DNA from: Oceanimonas pelagia
GTDB taxonomy: Bacteria; Pseudomonadota; Gammaproteobacteria; Enterobacterales; Aeromonadaceae
Assembly: GCF_030849025.1 (NCBI RefSeq)
Contig: NZ_CP118224.1
Coordinates: forward strand, 1,906,001-1,970,000
Direction of reading: 5' to 3'
Length of the DNA: 64,000 bases
A program made the translations under genes and the position numbers. This document shows positions 17,179 through 25,830 of this stretch, piece by piece. Positions within the stretch are counted from its first letter, which is position 1. Each line of letters begins with the position of its first letter. A model generated the notes under the pieces. That model had not been told where the DNA came from. It searched no databases and was given only the letters and a program-made list of their open reading frames with translations.

Positions 17179-19179
17179 TCAGCTGCGGATTAACTGTTCG
17201 CGCAGGGCATGAATACGGTCGCGCACCGCCGCGGCCTGCTCAAACTCCAGATTCTGGGCATGGGCCAGCATCTGTTTTTCCAGCTCGTCGATTTGATGGC
17301 TGAGCTCCCTGGCGCTGGGCAGGTGCTCGGGCAGCGGGGTTTTCTCTTTCGCCCTTTTTGAGCCCACCCGCCTGGTGCCGTCCAGATCCATCACATCGGT
17401 GATGCGCTTGTTGAGGCCGCGCGGCACTATGCCGTGCTCCTCGTTAAAGGCCTGCTGTTTGGCCCGGCGCCGTTCGGTTTCCCCGATGGCAGCGGCCATG
17501 GAGCGGGTAATGGTGTCGGCATAGAGAATGGCCTTGCCGTTGAGGTTGCGGGCGGCCCGGCCTATGGTCTGAATAAGCGAGCGCTCGGAGCGTAAAAAGC
17601 CTTCCTTGTCCGCATCGAGAATGGCCACCAAAGACACTTCCGGCATGTCCAGACCTTCCCGCAGCAGGTTGATGCCCACCAGCACATCAAACTCGCCCAG
17701 ACGCAGATCGCGAATGATCTCCATGCGCTCCACCGTGTCGATGTCGGAGTGCAGGTAGCGCACCTTGACCCCGTGCTCGTTCAGGTATTCGGTGAGATCT
17801 TCCGCCATACGCTTGGTGAGGGTGGTCACCAGCACCCGTTCGCCTTTCGCTACTCGCAGTTTCGCTTCGGAGAGCAGATCGTCCACCTGAGTGGCCACCG
17901 GCCGCACCTCCAGCTCGGGGTCGAGCAGGCCGGTGGGGCGCACCACCTGCTCGGCAATGTCGTCGCCGGACTTGTCGAGCTCATAGGGGCCGGGAGTAGC
18001 CGACACGAACACCGTCTGCGGCATCAGCGCCTCAAACTCCTCAAAGCGCAGGGGTCTGTTGTCCAGCGCCGAGGGCAGGCGAAAGCCGTATTCCACCAGG
18101 GTTTCCTTGCGCGAACGGTCGCCCTTGTACATGCCGCCGATCTGCGGCACGGTGACGTGGGACTCGTCGATGATCAGCAGGCCGTCACCGGGCAGGTAGT
18201 CAAACAGGGTGGGGGGCGGCTCGCCCTCGGCCCGGCCCGAGAGGTAACGGGAGTAGTTTTCAATGCCGGAGCAGTAGCCCAGCTCCTGAATCATCTCGAT
18301 GTCAAACTGGGTGCGCTGGCTGATACGCTGCTCTTCCAGCAGCTTGTTGGCGGCCAGCAACTGGGCCTTGCGCTCCTTCAGCTCCGCCTTGATGTGCTCA
18401 ATGGCTTCCAGCAGGGTTTCCCGCGGCGTCACATAGTGGGTTTTGGGATAGATGGTAAAACGGGCCAGGGTTTGCAGCACGGCGCCGGTGAGCGGATCGA
18501 ACAGGCTGATGCGCTCGATTTCATCGTCGAACAGCTCCACCCGCACCGCCTGATCGTCCGACTCGGCGGGAAAAATGTCCACCACCTCGCCGCGTACGCG
18601 AAAGGTGCCGCGCTGAAAGGCGGCGTCGTTGCGACTGTATTGCAGTTCCGCCAGCCGGCGCAGCATGTCCCTCTGGTTGAGGGTGTCGCCGGTACGCAGG
18701 TGCAGCATCATGCTGAGGTAGGACTGGGGATCCCCCAGGCCGTAAATGGCCGACACCGACGCCACAATAATCACATCCCGCCGCTCCATCAGCGCTTTGG
18801 TAGCCGACAGCCGCATCTGCTCGATGTGATCGTTGATGGAGGCATCCTTTTCAATAAAGGTGTCGGTGGTGGGCACATAGGCCTCGGGCTGGTAGTAGTC
18901 GTAGTAGGAAACGAAGTACTCCACCGCGTTGTGGGGAAAGAACTCCTTCATTTCGCCATACAACTGGGCCGCCAGGGTCTTGTTGGGAGCCAGCACCATG
19001 GTGGGCCGGTTGAGGGTGGCAATGACGTTGGCCATGGTAAAGGTCTTGCCGGAGCCGGTGACCCCCAGCAGGGTCTGGTGCGCCAGCCCCGACTCAATGC
19101 CGTCCAGCAGTTGTGCGATGGCGGCGGGCTGATCGCCCCCGGGCTGATAGTCACTGACCAGTTGAAACGTTTTGCTCAT
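17179..19179 (-). CDS. uvrB: UvrABC excinuclease subunit B
   Basis: 666 residues, the normal UvrB length. UvrB receives damaged DNA from UvrA, verifies the lesion and recruits UvrC. Walker A GVTGSGKT is at residues 39-46; the beta-hairpin region [12 protein letters not shown] and helicase motif [14 protein letters not shown] follow; the C-terminal UvrC-binding UVR domain is the last 35 residues ([20 protein letters not shown]). Start ATG 19177-19179 gives [11 protein letters not shown]; the frame extends upstream but lacks support. I see no clear LexA box in the 150 bases upstream, unlike E. coli uvrB. Confidence 0.97.
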   Translation of the reverse strand: MSKTFQLVSDYQPGGDQPAAIAQLLDGIESGLAHQTLLGVTGSGKTFTMANVIATLNRPTMVLAPNKTLAAQLYGEMKEFFPHNAVEYFVSYYDYYQPEAYVPTTDTFIEKDASINDHIEQMRLSATKALMERRDVIIVASVSAIYGLGDPQSYLSMMLHLRTGDTLNQRDMLRRLAELQYSRNDAAFQRGTFRVRGEVVDIFPAESDDQAVRVELFDDEIERISLFDPLTGAVLQTLARFTIYPKTHYVTPRETLLEAIEHIKAELKERKAQLLAANKLLEEQRISQRTQFDIEMIQELGYCSGIENYSRYLSGRAEGEPPPTLFDYLPGDGLLIIDESHVTVPQIGGMYKGDRSRKETLVEYGFRLPSALDNRPLRFEEFEALMPQTVFVSATPGPYELDKSGDDIAEQVVRPTGLLDPELEVRPVATQVDDLLSEAKLRVAKGERVLVTTLTKRMAEDLTEYLNEHGVKVRYLHSDIDTVERMEIIRDLRLGEFDVLVGINLLREGLDMPEVSLVAILDADKEGFLRSERSLIQTIGRAARNLNGKAILYADTITRSMAAAIGETERRRAKQQAFNEEHGIVPRGLNKRITDVMDLDGTRRVGSKRAKEKTPLPEHLPSARELSHQIDELEKQMLAHAQNLEFEQAAAVRDRIHALREQLIRS

Positions 19180-19280
19180 GAACCCTGTCTCCTCGCTGTA
19201 CGGAGCCAGTGTACCCCCGACCGGTGTTTTTAGGCAAAAACCACGCCGGCGGCGGCCAGGCACAAAAAGCCGTCAGGGGC

Positions 19281-19309
19281 TTGACCCGCGCTCTGATGAC
19301 ACGTATTAT
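19281..19309 (+). promoter_or_regulatory. Promoter of tRNA-Asn
   Basis: TTGACC (19281-19286), 17-base spacer, TATTAT (19304-19309), followed by a GC-rich discriminator (CGCGGCC) and the tRNA 20 bases downstream. This is a strong sigma-70 promoter; a GC-rich discriminator is typical of stringently controlled stable RNA genes. Confidence 0.85.
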
Positions 19310-19329
19310 TCGCGGCCTCTTCACGAGAT

Positions 19330-19405
19330 TCCCCCTTAGTTCAGTCGGTAGAACGGCGGACTGTTAATCCGTATGTCGCTGGTTCAAGTCCAGCAGGGGG
19401 AGCCA
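19330..19405 (+). tRNA. tRNA-Asn (anticodon GTT)
   Basis: 76 bases with CCA encoded. Acceptor arm TCCCCCT pairs with AGGGGGA, discriminator G; D-loop TTCAGTCGGTAGA; anticodon GTT at 19363-19365; T-arm GCTGG-TTCAAGT-CCAGC. A run of six T follows at 19407-19412, enough for termination. The neighbouring sequence shows no integrase or duplicated tRNA end, so there is no sign that this tRNA is used as an attachment site. Confidence 0.98.
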
Positions 19406-19429
19406 CTTTTTTGCCTTTCGGCACTTGAC

Positions 19430-19717
19430 TTATCCACTTCGTCAACAACCTTCTCCAACAAAAACCCACATCACAGTGCCTTTGCTCCAGTCCTTGCCGG
19501 TGTTCATAAACCGAGCGGGATTTTTTTCGTTGCATTTTTTAAATTATTGATTTTACTGGCTTTATTTTTTGCCTGTTTTTTTGCCTCCTTAAACGAAAGC
19601 CGCGCCCTGCCTGGCTTCTCACCGGTTCCGCTCACGCAATCCACACCCTTATCCACAGAAATGGTGGATAACCTGCGCCACCCCCGCCGGCACAAGGCTT
19701 TCGGCGGCTGTGCATAA
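19430..19717. other. DnaA-box cluster with AT-rich stretch (DARS1-like)
   Basis: The 495 bases between tRNA-Asn and nagE contain no credible gene. DnaA boxes: TTATCCACT (19430-19438, plus), TTATCCACA (19649-19657, plus, perfect), TTATCCACC (19663-19671, minus) and TTATGCACA (19709-19717, minus, fits TTATNCACA). The second and third face each other across five bases. Between the first and second lies a very AT-rich tract (about 19520-19590). No GATC occurs in the whole gap, which argues against a Dam/SeqA-controlled oriC. In E. coli DARS1, which recharges DnaA-ADP to DnaA-ATP and has three DnaA boxes, lies in the bioD-uvrB intergenic region, upstream of uvrB as here. Confidence 0.7.
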
Positions 19718-19900
19718 CCCGTCGTTATTTCAGTGCCGAACGAAACACAAAAAATTGTTCCGCGAGCCGGCATCTGCACCGGCTCAAAACCGATGGTATT
19801 TTTACAGACAGGACAGCGGCAACAGGCCCGGGAACGAAGGTCTGATGTGGTTTTTATTCCCTTTGGTACCGAATGCCGCGCCAAAGGAAAGAAAGTGTCA

Positions 19901-21394
19901 TTATGATGGTGCCCGACGCGCCCGCATGGCCTCGGCCACCGCCTCGGCACGGGCACCGAGCACCACCTGCAGATGCCGCTCGCCCAGGCGCACCACTCCC
20001 CTGGCCCCCAGCGCCCTGAGCCGGGCATCATCGACCAGGGCGGTATTTTTCAGGCTCAGCCGCAACCGGGTAATACAAGCGTCAATCTGCTCCAGATTGC
20101 CGGCGCCCCCCAGGGCGACCATCCATTCATCGGCCTCTTCCCTTTCGCCACCGGTTGCGCTGTCCCCCGCGGCCCCGGTATCTCGGCCGGGCGTGGCCAG
20201 GTGAAACACGCGGATCACCCCGTAGAACAGGATAAAATACACCAGTCCCACCACCAGCCCCAGCCCTACCAGCCGCCAGGGGTGGGTAGCCAGCCCCCAG
20301 TTCAGCACCAGATCAAACAGGCCGGCGGAAAAGCCAAAACCGTGCAGCACTCCCAGGCCATTGGCCGCCACCAGCGCCAGCCCGGTGAGCAGGGCATGCA
20401 GCACATAGAGCAGCGGCGCCGAAAACATAAAGGTGAATTCCAGCGGTTCGGTAATGCCGGTGAGCAGCGAGGTCAGCGCCACCGACAGCAGCAAACCGCC
20501 GGCCCTGGCGCGCCGGCCCTTTGGCGCCGCCAGCACCATGGCCAGGGCCGCTGCCGGCAGGCCGAACATCATCACCGGATAAAACCCGGCCATAAACACC
20601 CCGGCGGTGGGATCGCCGGCAAAAAAACGGTTGAGATCGCCCCGGGTAGCCTGCTCGGCAAGGTGAGTAATGCTGGCGCCGTCCACGCCCGGCACGGCTC
20701 CGCCCAGGCTGAGGGTGCCTGCCAGTGCCGGCGGCAGGCAGATGTTCTGCAACTGCCCCGCCGCCTCGTAGCTCACCTTGATGCACTCGCCCAGGCCAAA
20801 CCAGAACAGGGAATTGAGCACATGATGCAGACCCAGCGGGATCAACGCCCGGTTGAGCGCGCCATAGACAAATTGCCCCGGCGCGCCGGAGCCGGCCACC
20901 GCCCGGGCAAAGGCGTCGATGGCCTGTTGAACGGGCGGCCAGATCAGTCCCACCATCAGGGCCGCCAGCAGGCAAACCAGGCCGGTCACAATAGGCACCA
21001 GCCGTTTGCCGCCAAAAAAGCCCAGAGAGTCGGGCAGGCGTACCCCGTGAAAGCGGTTATAGCAGTGGCCGGCAATGATGCCGGCGATAATGCCGCCGAA
21101 AAACGACAGCTTGATGTCAGCATTCAGGGCCACAACGGCCCCGGTCAGCACAAAATAGCCCACGGCGCCGGCCAGGGCCGCCGCTCCCCCGCCGTCCCTG
21201 GCCAGCCCCACGGCAATGCCCAGGGCGAACAGCAGCGGCAACTGGTCGAAAATGGCGCTCCCCGCCGCCGCCATAAAGGGTATACTGAGCAGATCCGGCT
21301 GCCCCAGACGCAGCAGCAAGGCCGCCACCGGCAGGGTGGCAATGGGCAGCATCAGGGCCTTGCCCAGTGTTTGCAGATATCCCAACAGGTTCAC
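19901..21394 (-). CDS. nagE: PTS N-acetylglucosamine transporter, IIC-IIB (NagE without IIA)
   Basis: 497 residues. The IIC membrane domain (about 1-390) carries the GlcNAc/glucose-family signature TGITEPLEFTFMFSAPLLY; the IIB domain at the C-terminus carries the phosphorylated cysteine (Cys440) in DACITRLRLSLK. The C-terminal IIA domain of E. coli NagE is absent, so phosphate must come from a separate IIA such as Crr, encoded elsewhere. Start GTG 21392-21394 is chosen because GGGAGGG precedes it by five bases. Divergent from nagBAC, so uptake and catabolism share a control region. Confidence 0.92.
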   Translation of the reverse strand: MNLLGYLQTLGKALMLPIATLPVAALLLRLGQPDLLSIPFMAAAGSAIFDQLPLLFALGIAVGLARDGGGAAALAGAVGYFVLTGAVVALNADIKLSFFGGIIAGIIAGHCYNRFHGVRLPDSLGFFGGKRLVPIVTGLVCLLAALMVGLIWPPVQQAIDAFARAVAGSGAPGQFVYGALNRALIPLGLHHVLNSLFWFGLGECIKVSYEAAGQLQNICLPPALAGTLSLGGAVPGVDGASITHLAEQATRGDLNRFFAGDPTAGVFMAGFYPVMMFGLPAAALAMVLAAPKGRRARAGGLLLSVALTSLLTGITEPLEFTFMFSAPLLYVLHALLTGLALVAANGLGVLHGFGFSAGLFDLVLNWGLATHPWRLVGLGLVVGLVYFILFYGVIRVFHLATPGRDTGAAGDSATGGEREEADEWMVALGGAGNLEQIDACITRLRLSLKNTALVDDARLRALGARGVVRLGERHLQVVLGARAEAVAEAMRARRAPS

Positions 21395-21437
21395 GGTGCC
21401 CTCCCGGTGCAAACAGGCCAGCCCGCTGGCCCATGGT

Positions 21438-21460
21438 AAGAAAACGACGCTTTTTTATTA
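21438..21460. promoter_or_regulatory. Possible NagC operator between nagE and nagB
   Basis: The stretch AAGAAAACGACGCTTTTTTA is a rough palindrome with A-rich left arm, T-rich right arm and central CG bases, the style of NagC/Mlc sites. It lies in the divergent nagE-nagB control region and nagC is the third gene of the nagB unit. The match is loose and only one site is evident. Confidence 0.4.
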
Positions 21461-21492
21461 TAAAAACCACATTGCAGATTAAGGTTTCAGAC

Positions 21493-22296
21493 ATGCGCCT
21501 GCTTCCCCTGGCCGACGCCGAACAGGTCGGCCACCGGGCCGCCCGCCACATTGCCACCCGCATTCGCGAGTTTGCGCCCGACGAGCAGCGCCCCTTCGTG
21601 CTCGGCCTGCCTACCGGCAGCACGCCGTTACCCACCTACCGGGCACTGATCCGCCTGCACCGGGCGGGCGCGGTGAGCTTTCGCCATGTGCTGACCTTTA
21701 ATATGGATGAATATGTGGGCCTGCCCCAGGCCCACCCGCAAAGCTACCATGCGGTAATGCAGGCGCAGCTGTTCCGCCATCTCGACCTCCCCCGGCACCG
21801 GCATCACCTGCCCGATGGCATGGCCGGGGATCTGCACGCCGAATGCCGCCGCTACGAAGCGCTGCTGGCGCAACACGGCCCGGTGCAGCTGTTTCTGGCC
21901 GGGGTGGGCCGCAATGGTCATCTGGCCTTTAACGAACCGGGAGCTCCCCTCGACTCCCGTACCCGGGTGGTGTCCCTGAGCGAGGCCACCCGCCGGGCCA
22001 ACGCCCGCTTTTTTCACGACACCCCGGAACGGGTGCCGGAACGCGCCCTGACCGTGGGCCTGGCCACCCTGCTGGAAGCCGAGGAAATCGTGCTGCTGGT
22101 CACCGGTGCCCACAAGGCCCGGGCGCTGCAGGCGGCGGTAGAAGGCCCGGTCAGCCCGCAGTGGCCGGTGTCGGCACTGCAACGACACCCCAACACCCTG
22201 ATTTTCTGTGATCACGCCGCCACCAGGGCGCTGGCCCCCAGCACCCTGCACCCTTGTCGGCAACACCAGCTCAACCCGCCTGGCTGTCCGGAGTAA
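21493..22296 (+). CDS. nagB: Glucosamine-6-phosphate deaminase
   Basis: 267 residues, aligning end to end with E. coli NagB (266). Converts glucosamine-6-phosphate to fructose-6-phosphate and ammonia. Asp72 is in LTFNMDEYVGLP; His143 and Glu148 are in NGHLAFNEPG. The residue equivalent to catalytic Asp141 of E. coli is Asn141 here (VGRNGH); asparagine at this place also occurs in other NagB proteins, so loss of activity is not implied, but behaviour may differ from the E. coli enzyme. Start ATG 21493 has AAGG ten bases upstream. nagA follows after four bases. Confidence 0.94.
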   Translation: MRLLPLADAEQVGHRAARHIATRIREFAPDEQRPFVLGLPTGSTPLPTYRALIRLHRAGAVSFRHVLTFNMDEYVGLPQAHPQSYHAVMQAQLFRHLDLPRHRHHLPDGMAGDLHAECRRYEALLAQHGPVQLFLAGVGRNGHLAFNEPGAPLDSRTRVVSLSEATRRANARFFHDTPERVPERALTVGLATLLEAEEIVLLVTGAHKARALQAAVEGPVSPQWPVSALQRHPNTLIFCDHAATRALAPSTLHPCRQHQLNPPGCPE

Positions 22297-22300
22297 GCCC

Positions 22301-23443
22301 ATGTACGCCTTCACCCATTGCACCCTGTTCGACGGCGAACGCCTGCACACCGACACCGCCCTGGTGATCGACGGCGCGCGCATTGCCGCCCTGCTGCCCG
22401 AGCCGGCCCTCGACGCCGGGCTCCCGCGCATTTCATTGCATGGCGCCGTGCTCAGCGCCGGCTTTATCGATTTGCAGCTCAACGGCTGCGGCGGTGTCAT
22501 GTTTAATCATGCCATCAGTGCCGACACCCTGGACACCATGCACGCCACCAACCTGAAGGCGGGCACCACCAGCTTTTTGCCCACCCTCATCACCTGCCCC
22601 GACGAGCACATGCACCGGGCGGTGACCGTGGTGCGCGACTACATGGCCCGCCACCCCTGGCGGGTGCCCGGCCTGCATCTGGAAGGCCCCTACACCAATG
22701 TGGTGCGCCGGGGTATTCATCCGGCACACCAGATCAGGGCCCTGAACGACGCCATGCTGACATTTTTGTGTGACAACGCCGCCAGCATCGCCATGCTGAC
22801 CCTGGCCCCCGAGGTGAACCAGCCGGCCCACCTGCAACGGCTTCGGGCCGCCGGCATTCGCCTGGCCATGGGCCACACCGGCGCCGACTACGATCAGGCC
22901 ATGGCCGGCTTTGACGCCGGCATCGGCTTTGCCACCCACCTCTACAACGCCATGACCCCCACGGCCAACGGCCGCCAGCCCGGTGCCGTGGGCGCGGTGT
23001 ATGACGCGTCAAATGTGGGCGCCGGCATCATCGCCGACGGCCATCATGTGCATTACGCCAATATCCGGCTGGCCCACCGGGTACTGGGGGATCGTCTGTG
23101 CCTGGTGACCGACGCCACCGCCGCCGCCGGCGCGCCGCCGGGCTTTGAACAGTTCGACTTTTGCGGTGCCACCGTGTATCTGCAAAACGGCAAATGCGTG
23201 GACGAGCACGGCACCCTTGGCGGATCGGCCCTGACCATGCTCGAGGGAGTGAAAAACCTGGTGCAGCAGGCAGGCCTGCCCCTTGAGGCGGCACTGGCCA
23301 TGGCCAGCCGCAACCCGGCACGAATACTGGGCCTGGAGCAGCACATCGGCACCGCCACTCCCGGCCGGGTCGCCAATCTGGTAGCATTTGACGCACACTT
23401 CAACCTGGTTACCACCGTCGTCAACGGACAGCTTTCATCATGA
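22301..23443 (+). CDS. nagA: N-acetylglucosamine-6-phosphate deacetylase
   Basis: 380 residues. Removes acetate from GlcNAc-6-P, feeding NagB. Amidohydrolase-fold metal and catalytic motifs are present: HLEGPYTN (metal Glu), MGHTGADY (His), THLYNAMTP (His) and LVTDATAAAG (catalytic Asp). ATG 22301 uses GGAG that overlaps the nagB stop, so the two are translationally close; its own stop overlaps the nagC start (ATGA). Confidence 0.95.
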   Translation: MYAFTHCTLFDGERLHTDTALVIDGARIAALLPEPALDAGLPRISLHGAVLSAGFIDLQLNGCGGVMFNHAISADTLDTMHATNLKAGTTSFLPTLITCPDEHMHRAVTVVRDYMARHPWRVPGLHLEGPYTNVVRRGIHPAHQIRALNDAMLTFLCDNAASIAMLTLAPEVNQPAHLQRLRAAGIRLAMGHTGADYDQAMAGFDAGIGFATHLYNAMTPTANGRQPGAVGAVYDASNVGAGIIADGHHVHYANIRLAHRVLGDRLCLVTDATAAAGAPPGFEQFDFCGATVYLQNGKCVDEHGTLGGSALTMLEGVKNLVQQAGLPLEAALAMASRNPARILGLEQHIGTATPGRVANLVAFDAHFNLVTTVVNGQLSS

Positions 23444-24654
23444 CCCGCGGACAAATCGCCAACGTCGACCTGGTCAAGCAGGTCAACTGCTCGGCCGTAT
23501 ACCGGCTTATCGACAGCCGGGGCCCCATTTCCCGAGTGCGCATTGCCGAACTCAGCCACCTGGCGCCGGCCAGCGTGACCAAGATCACCCGCACCCTGCT
23601 GGAGCAGGGGCTGATTCGCGAGCTGGAGCACCAGGCCTCCACCGGCGGCCGGCGCGCCATCTCCCTGACCACGGTCACGCAGGACTTTTACCTGGTATCG
23701 GCCAAGCTGGGCCGGGAGGAGCTGCTGCTCACCCTCTATGATCTGTCGGGGAAAGCCCACGGCCGGCAGCGGCTGCCCTTTCCCCGCCGGGAACAGGACA
23801 TTCTGCTGGCCGCCCTGCACCGGCACCTTGCCGACTTTATTCAGCGCCATGGCAGCGGACGCCGGCTGGTGGCGGTGGCCGTGATCATGCCCGGTCTGAC
23901 CGATGCCCAGGCCGGCCGGGTGATCCATCACCCCAGCTACCCCCTGGCCGGGGTGCCCCTGGCCCACGCCCTGGGCCAGGCCCTGAGCCTGCCGGTGTTC
24001 ATTGGCAACGACATTCGCGCCCAGGCCCTGGCCGAGCATTATTACGGCGCCTCAAAAGACAGCCTGGACTCGGTGCTGGTGAGCGTGCATCACGGCGTGG
24101 GCGCCGGCATCATCACCGAGGGCCGCATCTTCAAGAGCCAGGGCCGGGACGTGGCCGAGATCGGCCATATCCACATGGACCCGCTCGGCGATCGCTGCGA
24201 TTGCGGCAACGTCGGCTGTCTGGAAACCATGGTGGCCGACGCCGCCCTGCTGCGCCAGGCCAGCCATATGCTGGCCCAGGGCTATCGCAGTTGCCTGGCC
24301 GGGCAAACATTGTCGATGCAGGCCCTGTGCCGGGCAGCGCTGGCCGAAGACCGGCTGGCCCTCACCATCGTGCGCCGGGCTGCCGAGCGCCTGGGCCAGG
24401 CCCTGGCCATCGTGGTCAACCTGTTCAACCCCCAGCGGGTGCTGCTGAGCGGTGCCCTGTGCGAGGCCGAAGACATCGTCTTTCCCATTATCAATCAGGC
24501 CATTATCCATCAGTCCCTGCCCGGCTTTCATCAGGGGCTGCCCATCATTCGCGCCCGCTTTCAGGACGATCAGACCATCGGCGGCCTGGCCCTGGTCAAG
24601 CGCGCCCTGCTGGAAGGCGAGCTGCTGCAACGCATTATGGAGCCCAAACCATGA
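23440..24654 (+). CDS. nagC: ROK-family transcriptional repressor NagC
   Basis: 404 residues. Winged helix-turn-helix at about 15-75 (SRVRIAELSHLAPASVTKIT), then a ROK sugar-binding domain with SVHHGVGAGIITEG and the zinc-binding motif CDCGNVGCLE. In enterobacteria NagC senses GlcNAc-6-P and represses nagE and nagBA. Overlap with nagA by four bases and with yciH by four bases places it inside a tight operon, so it would repress its own synthesis. Confidence 0.93.
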   Translation: MTRGQIANVDLVKQVNCSAVYRLIDSRGPISRVRIAELSHLAPASVTKITRTLLEQGLIRELEHQASTGGRRAISLTTVTQDFYLVSAKLGREELLLTLYDLSGKAHGRQRLPFPRREQDILLAALHRHLADFIQRHGSGRRLVAVAVIMPGLTDAQAGRVIHHPSYPLAGVPLAHALGQALSLPVFIGNDIRAQALAEHYYGASKDSLDSVLVSVHHGVGAGIITEGRIFKSQGRDVAEIGHIHMDPLGDRCDCGNVGCLETMVADAALLRQASHMLAQGYRSCLAGQTLSMQALCRAALAEDRLALTIVRRAAERLGQALAIVVNLFNPQRVLLSGALCEAEDIVFPIINQAIIHQSLPGFHQGLPIIRARFQDDQTIGGLALVKRALLEGELLQRIMEPKP

Positions 24655-24968
24655 GCAACATCGTTTTCAGTACCGATCCCGGCTGGCAACCGGAGCAGAA
24701 CGGCGGCAAGCCGGATCAGGGCCCGTTTCCCGACGACGGCATCATACGTCTGCGCCGGGAAACCAAGGGCCGCAAGGGCGCCGGCGTAATTTGCGTGTAT
24801 GGCATCGGCCCCGGTCAGGTGGGCGAAGTGGCCAAAAAGCTCAAGAAACAGCTGGGCACCGGCGGCGCGGTGAAAAAAGGCGTAATCGAAATTCAGGGCG
24901 ATCGCCTGGCGCAGATCAGGCAGTGGCTGGAAAAGGCCGGTTTTACCGTGAAGCAGGTGGGCGGTTAA
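24651..24968 (+). CDS. yciH: SUI1/eIF1-family translation factor YciH
   Basis: 105 residues, whole-length SUI1 domain: IRLRRETKGRKGAGVICVYG, then KKLKKQLGTGGAVKKGVIEI and a C-terminal QGDRLAQIRQWLEKAGF. YciH is the bacterial relative of eukaryotic initiation factor eIF1 and affects start-site fidelity in vitro. ATG 24651 overlaps the nagC TGA (ATGA). I know of no reason why it should be coupled to amino-sugar genes; the overlap may simply be compaction. Confidence 0.92.
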   Translation: MSNIVFSTDPGWQPEQNGGKPDQGPFPDDGIIRLRRETKGRKGAGVICVYGIGPGQVGEVAKKLKKQLGTGGAVKKGVIEIQGDRLAQIRQWLEKAGFTVKQVGG

Positions 24969-25017
24969 GCACAAGGGCCTTGAACCGGCAGGCCAAATGA
25001 CTAAAATACCTGTTCCC

Positions 25018-25198
25018 TGATCAAGGGGGAGTAGTCGCTGTCGGGAGCCATCCCGAAGACGGTCGTCAACATAGTTGGTGCAAAATCACCATGGTGGCCG
25101 TGACCTTAGCGGGTTTGACGAGACCTTTGACAGACGAATGCCGATACCGGGGACGGGCGGCATGGCGTCTGCTCATTGGTAACAATAACCCCGTCCCC
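25018..25198 (+). ncRNA. yybP-ykoY manganese riboswitch
   Basis: The leader of the UPF0016 exporter holds the aptamer at about 25018-25131: AAGGGGGAGTAG (25023-25034) on the 5' side and GGTTTGACGAGACCTTTGAC (25112-25131) on the 3' side, with paired arms between. This matches the yybP-ykoY class, which binds Mn2+. Downstream, GGGGACGGG (25149-25157) can pair with CCCGTCCCC (25190-25198), followed by TTTGG a few bases before the start codon; this is a likely expression platform (terminator or ribosome-site blocker). Confidence 0.92.
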
Positions 25199-25211
25199 TT
25201 TGGTATGACTC

Positions 25212-25775
25212 TTGGAAGCACTCACCACCTCCACCCTGGCCGTCTCCATCGCCGAGATCGGCGACAAGACCCAGCTGTTGGCCCTGGTACTGGCCTGCCG
25301 GTTCAGAAAGCCGGTGCCCATCGTGATCGGTATTTTTCTTGCCACCCTGCTCAATCATGCCCTGGCCGGCTCGGTGGGGGTCTGGATCCAGGGCTGGCTG
25401 GATCCGCTCTGGCTGCGCTGGCTGCTGGCGGCGTCCTTCTTTGCCATGGCGGCCTGGATGATGATCCCCGACAAGCCCGATGACGAAGACAGCCGCTTCT
25501 ACCGGTTTGGCCCGTTGCTGGCGACCTTTGTGCTGTTTTTCCTGGCGGAGATCGGCGACAAGACCCAGATTGCCACCACCCTGCTGGCGGCGCGCTTTGT
25601 GGATCAGTTCTGGCTGGTGGTGGCCGGCACCACCCTGGGCATGATGGTGGCCAACCTGCCGGCGGTGCTGGTGGGGCACAAGGGTGCCGGCCGCATTCCC
25701 ATGCACTGGGTACACGGCGTCAGCGCCGCCATCTTTGTGGCATTGGGCATCACCACCCTGTGGTGGCCGTGGTAA
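25212..25775 (+). CDS. mneA: UPF0016/GDT1 manganese exporter (MneA-like)
   Basis: 187 residues, six predicted membrane helices in two homologous halves, each with the family motif: AEIGDKTQLLAL near residue 14 and AEIGDKTQIATT near residue 112. The family exports Mn2+ (MneA in Vibrio cholerae; GDT1/TMEM165 in eukaryotes). The manganese riboswitch upstream supports that substrate. Start is TTG 25212: an in-frame TGA at 25206-25208 closes the frame just upstream, and the nearby ATG at 25205 is out of frame. Convergent with nhaD. Confidence 0.92.
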   Translation: MEALTTSTLAVSIAEIGDKTQLLALVLACRFRKPVPIVIGIFLATLLNHALAGSVGVWIQGWLDPLWLRWLLAASFFAMAAWMMIPDKPDDEDSRFYRFGPLLATFVLFFLAEIGDKTQIATTLLAARFVDQFWLVVAGTTLGMMVANLPAVLVGHKGAGRIPMHWVHGVSAAIFVALGITTLWWPW

Positions 25776-25801
25776 CCGGCAGGCAGAGCCGCTTAATCAA
25801 A

Positions 25802-25824
25802 AGGGCCCCGCAGCGCGGGGCCCT
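25802..25824 (-). terminator. Terminator of nhaD
   Basis: Ten-bp stem AGGGCCCCGC (25802-25811) and GCGGGGCCCT (25815-25824) with a 3-base loop. On the minus strand it is followed by TTTTGATTAAG. On the plus strand there is no T-run, so it serves nhaD better than mneA. Confidence 0.8.
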
Positions 25825-25830
25825 GTGCCG

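Noticed and set aside
19190..19215. LexA box upstream of uvrB (CTGTACGGAGCCAG)
   Set aside because: Spacing between CTG and CAG is eight bases, not ten, and the centre is not AT-rich.
19330..19405. tRNA-Asn used as a genomic-island attachment site
   Set aside because: No integrase gene and no repeated tRNA 3' end in the following region; base composition and gene content look like core chromosome.
19406..19900. Chromosomal replication origin oriC
   Set aside because: DnaA boxes and an AT-rich tract are present, but there is no GATC in the gap and no dnaA, mnmG or rpmH nearby. The uvrB location fits DARS1 better.
21481..21492. Earlier start for nagB in the nagE-nagB gap (frame open from 21367)
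   Set aside because: The extension runs through the nagE start and operator region and does not match any NagB N-terminus.
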